A program made the translations under genes and the position numbers. The notes under the pieces were generated by a model that saw only the letters and a program-made list of their open reading frames with translations, had not been told where the DNA came from and ran no database searches. From assembly GCA_964397775.1 (NCBI GenBank), contig CAYNKL010000055.1, forward strand, positions 1 to 25,326: DNA of 25,326 nt. The letters are read 5' to 3'. Source of the stretch: Allosediminivita sp964397775. GTDB taxonomy: Bacteria > Pseudomonadota > Alphaproteobacteria > Rhodobacterales > Rhodobacteraceae. Of the stretch, positions 17,273 through 24,046 are shown piece by piece; position 1 is the stretch's first letter, and each line of letters opens with the position of its first letter.

Positions 17273-18880
17273 ACCTTGAATCCCCTCGTTCGCCGCGTGA
17301 CCCCGGTTCTGGCGGTGGTCCTGCTCAGTGGTGCCGCCTCGGCCGAGACAGTCTATTTCCACCCAGAGGCCGGTGAGCGGCGGGCCTACGCGCTCGATAT
17401 CGCGCAAGAGGCCCGTGGATTGGGGTTCACGGATCTCTATCGCCGCAACATCTCGGTCTATCTCGAGGTCGAGCCGGCTGCGGACAGGTCGAAGCGGGTG
17501 CTCCACGTGACGCCGAACCACGTGTTCCTGGACGAAAACGACACCTGGTCCACCTCCGCATCGCAGGTCGATTGGTCGGAAGAGCTGTGGGATCTGCAGC
17601 GCGCCGGCTACGAGATGAGGGTGGAGGCGCCCAGGTCTGGTGATGACGAAAGCGGGATCGGCGCCCCTCCTGAGCCGCCGGATCTGGTCAGCGCCGCGCC
17701 CACTCTCGAGGAGCGCGCGGGCCCCTTGGCAGAGCGTCTTCATGGCGGGCTTGCCGATCCTTTCGCCGCCCCCGCCTTTCCGATCCCGGTCGAGGCCGAG
17801 GCCGGATGGCACGTCACGCTCGACGAGCTCTACGGCTACGAGGACGTGACGGTCGAGGTCACCGAGGTTCGCGACGACCGCGTCTATGTCGCGTTTTCCG
17901 GCGGGACGGGCCCAGGTGCCAGCCAGGCGACGGGCGAACCTGACTGGATGAGCCGCGGTCACCGTGTCGCGGGGCGGGTGGTTCTGGATCGCGACACAGG
18001 GTGGGTCACCCGGCAGGTCGTCACGCGGGAAGGCGGGATCAGCGTCAAGGGAAACACGGCGCCGGGCCGCATCACCACGGTTCTCACCACGTTGCGCGAT
18101 GGCGCGGCCAGCTATGCCCCGACCGACGACTCGATGGACCAGCCAAGACCCGTGGGCGGATCGCTTCGGCGCGATCTTGGGGGTGCCTCCGAGGGCCAGC
18201 TGCTCCAAACAGAGAAGGCTAGGTTCGAGCCGCTGGGCGAGGTCATGTATCTCGGCATCCCCGCCGATATCGAGCGTCCCATGCAGGCAGGGCGGCTGAC
18301 CCTCGATGATGTCAGCTTGGAGGATGCGGCCGGCGAGGCGATTGATCTGAACGTCCACGTGGGGCCGGTCTATACCTATCCTGATTTCGGCGGCGGGGCG
18401 GCAATGGTGTCGAGCGCCACGCTAACGCCCAACGCGATCAGGCCAGTGAGCTATGACGAGGTCGCCCGCGTCACGGCACAGGTGTCCTGGTATCCGCCTC
18501 AGACCCACTTCGTTGAGGTCCGCGCCGACGAAAGCGGCCGCGCCAGCCTCTCTGAAAGTGGCCTGCACGTGACCCTGCGCCCGGGAAACGAGCCCGGCAC
18601 CTATCTGCTGCGGTATTCCGGTGCGCCCGACGACTGGATCACCTGGACGGCGGAGGGGGATCAGGAGGCCACGGCCCTGACCTTTGCTCATGAGCGCGGG
18701 CCGGCCTGGTTGTCACCCTCGGAGAGCCAGGCGCGGATGTATGCCAGCCCGGCACCGGAGGGGCAGACGGTTCTGCTGCGGACGGACGCGAGCCCGGTTC
18801 TGCGATTCCGTGTCGACCGCCCGGCAGACCAGGCCGCGGTCACGCGCGAGGTGGTCTTTCATCCTCGTCGCGACGATTGA
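17270..18880 (+). CDS. exported protein of unknown function
   Basis: 536 residues from the preferred TTG. A Sec signal peptide is clear (RRVTPVLAVVLLSGAASA, cleavage after residue 25), so the protein is periplasmic or exported. I recognise no family. The mature chain looks like mixed beta structure: alternating charged and hydrophobic strands such as YFHPEAGERRAYALDI, VTVEVTEVRDDRVYVAFSGG and RVVLDRDTGWVTRQVVTREG, the last resembling the beta-strand pattern of lipoprotein-carrier-like or DUF-type envelope domains. There is no predicted membrane segment after the signal and no cysteine motif or lipobox. It follows the DUF2207 gene on the same strand and its 3' end overlaps the convergent DUF805 gene by 41 bp. 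An envelope role is inferred from the neighbours only. Confidence 0.75.
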   Translation: MTLNPLVRRVTPVLAVVLLSGAASAETVYFHPEAGERRAYALDIAQEARGLGFTDLYRRNISVYLEVEPAADRSKRVLHVTPNHVFLDENDTWSTSASQVDWSEELWDLQRAGYEMRVEAPRSGDDESGIGAPPEPPDLVSAAPTLEERAGPLAERLHGGLADPFAAPAFPIPVEAEAGWHVTLDELYGYEDVTVEVTEVRDDRVYVAFSGGTGPGASQATGEPDWMSRGHRVAGRVVLDRDTGWVTRQVVTREGGISVKGNTAPGRITTVLTTLRDGAASYAPTDDSMDQPRPVGGSLRRDLGGASEGQLLQTEKARFEPLGEVMYLGIPADIERPMQAGRLTLDDVSLEDAAGEAIDLNVHVGPVYTYPDFGGGAAMVSSATLTPNAIRPVSYDEVARVTAQVSWYPPQTHFVEVRADESGRASLSESGLHVTLRPGNEPGTYLLRYSGAPDDWITWTAEGDQEATALTFAHERGPAWLSPSESQARMYASPAPEGQTVLLRTDASPVLRFRVDRPADQAAVTREVVFHPRRDD

Positions 18881-19421
18881 GCGCGTCACGGCCCGGGCCC
18901 GATGTGCCTCCCTGCGGCCGGGGCGGTTGGTAGAACGGGTTTGGTCCGGTGCCGGGCCCCGGGCCGAAGCGGTTCGGTCCCGGCCTGCCCGGGCGTGCCA
19001 GTTCCACGAGCATCCAGAGCGCTGAGACGAGGCTCAGCAGAAACAGGAGCGTCAGGAGGACCGAGGCTACCGGCCCGATCAGCTCCTCGGTGGCACGCGC
19101 GGCCGGCTGGGCCGACATCGCGATCCTGGCCGAGAGGCCCAGCAACAGCATTGGCCCGAGCAGCGGCAGACACAGCCAGCTGCCGCGCCACCCGCGATCG
19201 TGCAGGCGACGGGTGACTGAGGCTGGCAGCGCAAGGAGCGCGAGGAAGGCAAGGCCGGCGGAAAACGGATACCGGCCGGGGATCATCCAGCGGTCGATGA
19301 GGAAGGCCAGCACACCCGCCAGCGCGAACGCGGCAAGGATCGTCCAGAACTCCCTGCGCCCGGCCCGACCGCCGGGACGGATCAAACGCCCTGGCCGCAG
19401 GACGGGGCGTTCAACGCTCAT
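18840..19421 (-). CDS. DUF805 domain-containing membrane protein
   Basis: 193 residues. The DUF805 hallmarks are present: GRAGRREFW before the first helix (residues 19-26) and VTRRLHDRGWRGSW (69-82) between helices. Four hydrophobic segments are visible at about 27-46, 54-70, 83-100 and 115-142, followed by a Pro/Gly/Arg-rich tail of ~50 residues that is probably cytoplasmic and disordered. DUF805 proteins are small inner-membrane proteins of unknown function. Only a weak G-rich ribosome site precedes the ATG. The final 41 bp run antisense over the end of the exported-protein gene, so this tail may be free to vary or the overlap may affect both messages. Confidence 0.85.
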   Translation of the reverse strand: MSVERPVLRPGRLIRPGGRAGRREFWTILAAFALAGVLAFLIDRWMIPGRYPFSAGLAFLALLALPASVTRRLHDRGWRGSWLCLPLLGPMLLLGLSARIAMSAQPAARATEELIGPVASVLLTLLFLLSLVSALWMLVELARPGRPGPNRFGPGPGTGPNPFYQPPRPQGGTSGPGRDALNRRDEDERPPRA

Positions 19422-19980
19422 GATGTTTCCCCCGGGCGGTGCGGTCTCGTTTCTCGGTCGCAGGGGTGGGCGGCCTGCGCGCCGCCGGGATGAACCATGC
19501 TTCGGGTCTGCGGAGGAGGGAGTCGTAATGTCATGATGTTTCCGGCTCTATTCTGCGCGTCACCCTATCGCGCCCGGATATGGAAGATCAGCCCCCGACC
19601 TCCATATGCGCCGCAAATTGCCAAGCCCTCAGGCGCAGTTAGCTGCCGCCCTTATTGTTTAACTCGTCTTCGCGAGGCCAGCGTGGGCGCTGATGTAAGG
19701 AATGGCACGGACTATTGCCGAACCAATTGCTTTGTAACTTTTGACCCTCCCTAATCACGGCTTGTCCTGAGTTCCGAGGTGACCCACCGCCTGTCGCCGG
19801 ATAACGCGGCGCCACACTGGGATGTCATGATGACGGTCGTCGGACGCCTTGCGCTGCGTCTGAGCGGGTCTTCGCGCACTGCCTGTCAATTATGCAGAGT
19901 TTTGAATTCGGGATGAACTTTGGAAGCGATCCCGGCGTTTGCGGTCGATTGTGTCGTCTTGCCGGAAAGGACGTGTCCCC
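19422..19980. other. 559-bp gene-free region between divergent genes
   Basis: It separates the minus-strand DUF805 gene from the plus-strand OmpA-domain gene and must hold both promoters. Base composition is lower in GC around 19550-19760 than in neighbouring genes. Visible structure: a 13-bp direct repeat TCATGATGTTTCC at 19418-19430 and 19531-19543, and an inverted repeat ATATGGA/TCCATAT at 19578-19607 with a 16-nt spacer. Short open frames here have implausible composition. I could not fix a promoter with confidence. Confidence 0.5.
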
Positions 19981-21981
19981 ATGCGACCGAGCTTGAAGAG
20001 ATCCACGAGCGCCGCCGCTCTCACCCTGGCGCTCGCGCTGCCTCAGCCGATTTGGGCGCAGGACGGCGAAGCCGATTGCGAGCAGCTGATCGCCGCCTAC
20101 GAGGCCGAGAATGGCGAAGGCTCGGCCGAAGGGGCCGATCCGGCGACTGCCGGCGACGACGCAACCGCGGCGTGCCTGGCGCAGACCGCGGGCCCCGAGG
20201 CAGAGGCCGCGCCGGCCGCGGAAGCCCCCGCAGACAACGCCGGGTCCGAGCCTGGCGAAGCCGAGGCAACAGTGTCCGAGGAGAGCTCTGCCGACGCAAC
20301 GGTCGAAGCACCCGTGAGCGACGAGGCCGCGACAGAAGCCGCCCCCGCCGAAGACGCGCCTCAGGAACCTTCGTCCGACGCGCAGGCCAGCGAAGAGGCC
20401 ACTCCGGAGCCGACCGCCGTCGAAGAGGCTGCACCCGAAGCGCCAGCCGCCGAGGCGACGTCCACTGAAGATGCGGCCCCGGTTGACGAGGCCGCCCCCG
20501 CCGAAGAGCCGGCCGAGGCAGAAGCCCCGTCGACCGAGGACACTGGTGCTGCTGATGCCGAGGCGACAGAGGCACAGCAGCTCGAAGAGGCGCTTCAGGC
20601 GGAGGAAGACGCCCAGAGCGCGGATGAACCTGCGGCGATGAGTGACGCCGGGGCCGACGCCGCTGCGTCCGAAGAAACCGCCGCTGGTGATGCGCAGCCC
20701 AGCACCGAGGAGCCGCAGGCGTCCGACGAAGCCGAGGCTGCCGGCGAAGCCGAAACGGCCAGCGACGGTACAGCTCCGGAGCAGGAAGCCGCGACCGAAG
20801 GCGAAACCTCGGACGAGGCAGAAACCACCGATGCCGACGCCACTGCCGAGAGCGAAGCCGCGATCGAGGTGACGCAGGAGGATACCGAGGAATCGACCGA
20901 GGCGGCCAACACCCAGATGGACACCGCTGCGGCCTCGGCAGACGCCGAAGCGACCGAAGAGGCTGAAACCGAGACGACGGTCATCACCGAGGAGAACTCC
21001 CGCTCTTCCGACGAGGAGTTTTCGAGTTCGGCCGCGGCCTCCTCATCCAGGAACGAAAAGAGCGACGACGACGATGACGACAACGACCGGCTGAGCGATT
21101 TCGCCAAGATCGCGGCCGGCGTTGCGGGCGGCGTCCTTCTCAACGAGCTGCTTGGCCAGAACGACGAGGTGGTCGAAAACACCGGCGACCGTGTCGTGGT
21201 GCAGCGTCAGAACGGCGAGTATTACATCCTGAAGGACGATGACACGCTTCTGCGCCGTCCCGGGACCGAGTTGCAGACACGGAGCTTCTCGGACGGGTCC
21301 ACGCGCACCATCGCCACGCGCGACGACGGCACGGAGGTCATCACGATCCGCGCCGCCAATGGTCAGGTGCTTCGCCGGACCCGGGTCCTTTCTGACGGGC
21401 GCGAGATCGTGCTGTTCGACGACACCGCCGAGGTTCAGCCGGTCAACCTGTCGGAGCTGCCGCCGCCGCAGCGTGACGTGATCACGATCGAAGACCTCGA
21501 GGAAGAGTCGTTGCGCCGGGCGCTGGCCGGGGAAACTGCCGCCGACGAACGTGTCGGCCGGAGCTTCAGCCTGGCACAGGTGCGCAACATCCGCGCCGTG
21601 CGGGCGCTGGTTCCGACGATCGAGCTTGAGAACGTCACTTTCGACACCGGTTCGTCCGCGATCCGTCCGTCCGAGGCCGAGGAACTGGCCGCGATCGGTC
21701 GTGCCATGCGCGACATGATTGCCAAGAACCCCGACGAGGTGTTCCTGATCGAGGGCCATACCGACGCGGTTGGATCGGCCTCGATGAACCTGGCCCTGTC
21801 GGACCGGCGTGCGGAGTCGGTGGCCCTGGCGCTGACCGAGTACTTTGACGTGCCGCCCGAGAACATGGTGGTTCAAGGCTACGGCGAGTCGGATCTGAAG
21901 ATCCAGACCGGGATCGCCGAGCGTGAAAATCGCCGCGCAGCCGTGCGCCGGATCACGCCGCTGCTGACGGCGTCGCGGTAA
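19981..21981 (+). CDS. OmpA-domain exported protein with long acidic disordered linker
   Basis: 666 residues from the ATG at 19981, preceded by AAAGGA with 9-nt spacing. A signal peptide covers residues 1 to about 27 (ends IWAQDG). Two early cysteines (C33, C65) may form a disulfide. Residues ~70-340 are Ala/Glu/Thr/Ser/Asp/Pro-rich, acidic and disordered; then a Ser-rich patch (346-356), an Asp run (362-367), a hydrophobic Gly-rich segment FAKIAAGVAGGVLLNELLG (374-392), beta-strand repeats (401-480) and a C-terminal OmpA-like peptidoglycan-binding domain (about 545-660) with FDTGSSAIRPSEAEEL, EGHTDAVGS and NLALSDRRAESV. D595 and R610 are the likely diaminopimelate contacts. It should tether to the cell wall; the linker's role is unknown. 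Confidence 0.9.
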   Translation: MRPSLKRSTSAAALTLALALPQPIWAQDGEADCEQLIAAYEAENGEGSAEGADPATAGDDATAACLAQTAGPEAEAAPAAEAPADNAGSEPGEAEATVSEESSADATVEAPVSDEAATEAAPAEDAPQEPSSDAQASEEATPEPTAVEEAAPEAPAAEATSTEDAAPVDEAAPAEEPAEAEAPSTEDTGAADAEATEAQQLEEALQAEEDAQSADEPAAMSDAGADAAASEETAAGDAQPSTEEPQASDEAEAAGEAETASDGTAPEQEAATEGETSDEAETTDADATAESEAAIEVTQEDTEESTEAANTQMDTAAASADAEATEEAETETTVITEENSRSSDEEFSSSAAASSSRNEKSDDDDDDNDRLSDFAKIAAGVAGGVLLNELLGQNDEVVENTGDRVVVQRQNGEYYILKDDDTLLRRPGTELQTRSFSDGSTRTIATRDDGTEVITIRAANGQVLRRTRVLSDGREIVLFDDTAEVQPVNLSELPPPQRDVITIEDLEEESLRRALAGETAADERVGRSFSLAQVRNIRAVRALVPTIELENVTFDTGSSAIRPSEAEELAAIGRAMRDMIAKNPDEVFLIEGHTDAVGSASMNLALSDRRAESVALALTEYFDVPPENMVVQGYGESDLKIQTGIAERENRRAAVRRITPLLTASR

Positions 21982-22009
21982 CGCGCCAGCCCTCCCACGC
22001 CCGACACGT

Positions 22010-22039
22010 CCGCCCCGGAGTCTTCCGATCCCGGGGCGG
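22010..22039 (+). terminator. strong hairpin after the OmpA-domain gene
   Basis: CCGCCCCGG (22010-22018) pairs perfectly with CCGGGGCGG (22031-22039) across a 12-nt loop, 28 bp after the stop codon. The following bases (CTTGCGTT) are only mildly T-rich. Position and stem strength suggest a transcription terminator. Confidence 0.65.
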
Positions 22040-22139
22040 CTTGCGTTCGGCGGGTCTTCGCCCTGCCCTGCCCGCGCCTTTGACAGATCGTCCGTCCGGA
22101 CCGACGCACTCGGACGAAACTCCCCCTCGTGCAGGTCTT

Positions 22140-22162
22140 CCGACATGATAGTGTCGTGTCGG
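22140..22162. promoter_or_regulatory. inverted repeat overlapping the leader of the regulator gene
   Basis: CGACA (22141-22145) and TGTCG (22152-22156) are symmetric around 6 nt, and CCGACA/TGTCGG (22140-22145, 22157-22162) form an alternative wider pair. The repeat ends at the GGAGG ribosome site of the regulator, so it could be an autoregulatory operator or a translation-control stem. Confidence 0.35.
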
Positions 22163-22175
22163 GGAGGACTGACGC

Positions 22176-23906
22176 ATGGCCGAGTGCAGGCATTTTGAAG
22201 AGATCGCCCAGGTGCTGGACGGGCATCCGTCCGGGAGAGACAGCTTTGTCGATGCGTCGTGGCGGCGCTGCGTCGAGCTTTATGGCATGGACCCCAGCCA
22301 CAACGAGCCCGCCCATATCGTCACCGACTCGGAATTCCGTGCACACCGCGAGCAGGCCGAGTGGATGATCGGCGCGGCGCGGGCCAGCCTGCAAAGCCTC
22401 TTCCGGCAGGTGTCGGGCCAGAACTACGTGCTCCTGCTGACCGATGCCAAAGGCGTCTGCGTCGACTTCTTCGGTGACGAGCTGCTTGTCGACGAGCTGC
22501 GCGGGGCGGGTCTCTACCTTGGGTCGAACTGGTCGGAGGATATCGCCGGGACCTGCGGGGTCGGGTCCTGTATCGTGACTGGCGAGCCCGTGACCGTCCA
22601 TCAGGACGACCACTTCGGCAACGCGCATACGGCCCTGTCCTGCACATCGGCGCCGATCTACGACAGCCTTGGGCAGCTCGCGGCGGTGCTGGACATCTCG
22701 CTGCTGCGCTCGCCCTCGCCGAAGAGCAGCCAGAACCTTGCCATGTCGCTGGCGACAGCGGCCGCGCGGCGGGTCGAGATGGCCAACCTCATGGCGGCCA
22801 GCCGCCGGGAGTGGGTGCTGCGGTTTTCCACCAGTCCCGAGTTTCTCGACGTGGACCCGGAAGCCGCAGTATCGCTCGACGGCTCCGGCCGCGTCATCGG
22901 GGCCACGCGGGCCGCGACCCGCATGCTGTCGCGCGGACGGCCCCTGATCGGAGAGCGCATCGACCGCATCCTGGGGCTGAGCGTGGATGACCTGCCGGAC
23001 CTGATGCGCGATCGGCCCACGGAGGAACGCGTCGTGCCCTTGGGCGATGGGGGCGCGGTCTTTGGCCACGCGATCGCGCCGCAGGCCCCGCGCCGGGCGG
23101 TGCAGGACACGCGCCGGAGCGGCGCATTGCTGAACCTGGCGGGCAGCGACCCGGCCATGTCGCGGCTCCTGCCGCAGGTCGAACGGCTTGCCACGACGCA
23201 AGTGCCGCTGATGATCTGCGGCGAGAGCGGCACCGGCAAGACCAAGCTCGCGCGGGCCATCCATATGGCATCCCGCCGGCGGGGGTTCCTTGCGCTCGAC
23301 TGCGCGACACTCTGCGACGATGATCTTGCCGAACGCTTCGCGGCGGTGACAGGACCCGCCACCCTGCTGCTGCGCGGTGTCGAGCATCTTTCCCCACCGA
23401 CCGCCCGCGCACTGCCGGGGTTGCTGGATTCCTTTCCGGATCTGCGCACCATCTCGACCAGCGGGCTATCCCCGGGCGCGCTGCTCTCACACGAAGACCT
23501 TCCGCCCGCGCTCTACCATCGTCTTGCCGGCGCGGCGTTCGAACTGCCACCCCTGCGCGAGCGGCAGGATCTCGGGTGGTTGATCGACCGTTTGCTGCGG
23601 CGGCGCTGCGGCGGAGAGATGCGCCTGTCGCCCTCGGCGCGCGCCGAACTGATGGCACGAGACTGGCCCGGAAACCTGCGGGAGCTGGGCAACGTGCTGG
23701 ACGTCGCCTGCGCCCTGTCGACGAGCGCCGTGATCGACCTTCCGGACCTGCCCGCTTCGCCCAACGCCCGCGCCGACGATTGCGATCTCGAAGCGATCCT
23801 GGATGCCTGCAACTGGAACATGGCCCGCGCGGCGCGACGGCTGGGGGTGAACCGCTCGACCGTCCTGCGCCGCATTCGCAAGGAAGGGTTGCAGGCCCCG
23901 AAGTAA
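22176..23906 (+). CDS. AcoR-like Fis-family regulator with degenerate sigma-54 AAA+ domain
   Basis: 576 residues; GGAGG lies 8 nt before the ATG. The order is an N-terminal AcoR-type region and GAF sensor (about 1-200, with SNWSEDIAGTCGVGSCIVTG typical of AcoR relatives), a probable PAS-like region (about 215-305), an AAA+ domain (about 320-530) and a Fis-type helix-turn-helix (538-571, NMARAARRLGVNRSTVLRRI). Walker A is intact (GESGTGKT, 349-356), as are PPLRERQDL and WPGNLREL. However, only ~20 residues separate LDCATL from the Walker B strand: the GAFTGA loop is missing, and the usual LDEI is LRGV (399-402). Such a protein should not remodel sigma-54 holoenzyme. It likely senses a small molecule and controls the monooxygenase gene downstream. 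Confidence 0.92.
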   Translation: MAECRHFEEIAQVLDGHPSGRDSFVDASWRRCVELYGMDPSHNEPAHIVTDSEFRAHREQAEWMIGAARASLQSLFRQVSGQNYVLLLTDAKGVCVDFFGDELLVDELRGAGLYLGSNWSEDIAGTCGVGSCIVTGEPVTVHQDDHFGNAHTALSCTSAPIYDSLGQLAAVLDISLLRSPSPKSSQNLAMSLATAAARRVEMANLMAASRREWVLRFSTSPEFLDVDPEAAVSLDGSGRVIGATRAATRMLSRGRPLIGERIDRILGLSVDDLPDLMRDRPTEERVVPLGDGGAVFGHAIAPQAPRRAVQDTRRSGALLNLAGSDPAMSRLLPQVERLATTQVPLMICGESGTGKTKLARAIHMASRRRGFLALDCATLCDDDLAERFAAVTGPATLLLRGVEHLSPPTARALPGLLDSFPDLRTISTSGLSPGALLSHEDLPPALYHRLAGAAFELPPLRERQDLGWLIDRLLRRRCGGEMRLSPSARAELMARDWPGNLRELGNVLDVACALSTSAVIDLPDLPASPNARADDCDLEAILDACNWNMARAARRLGVNRSTVLRRIRKEGLQAPK

Positions 23907-23909
23907 GCT

Positions 23910-23952
23910 GTTGCGCGGCGTTGCGTGTGCAACATGCTGCGTTGCCGCAACC
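23910..23952. promoter_or_regulatory. cluster of GTTGC/GCAAC half-sites, putative regulator binding region
   Basis: Five half-sites occur in 43 bp: GTTGC at 23911, 23921 and 23942, GCAAC at 23930 and 23948. They form palindromes GTTGC-N4-GCAAC (23921-23934) and GTTGC-N1-GCAAC (23942-23952), and a wider TGTTGC-N14-GCAACA pair (23910-23935). The cluster begins 4 bases after the regulator's stop and about 95-135 bp upstream of the monooxygenase ATG, the usual place for an activator site. I see no -24/-12 promoter between it and the gene. Confidence 0.6.
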
Positions 23953-24046
23953 GTCAAGGCGGCAAATCCCGGCAGAATCCCGTGGAAAGAACGCCGATCC
24001 CCTCGCCAGACTTCCGTCATCACATTGCTGATGAGGAGGTAACGCA

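Noticed and set aside
19497..19754. 85-codon open frame in the gap before the OmpA-domain gene
   Set aside because: Cys/Arg/Pro-rich unstructured translation, no credible ribosome site, and composition unlike neighbouring genes.
20140..21000. Possible tandem-repeat or CRISPR-like array
   Set aside because: The periodic look comes from repeated GCC/GAA/GAG codons; there are no constant repeats with unique spacers.
20595..21182. 195-codon Ser/Ala-rich frame antisense to the acidic linker
   Set aside because: It mirrors the Glu/Ala/Asp codons of the OmpA-domain gene; low complexity only.
23953..24046. Possible sigma-54 (-24/-12) promoter before the monooxygenase gene
   Set aside because: GGC and TTGCT fragments are present but not with the required GG-N10-GC spacing.
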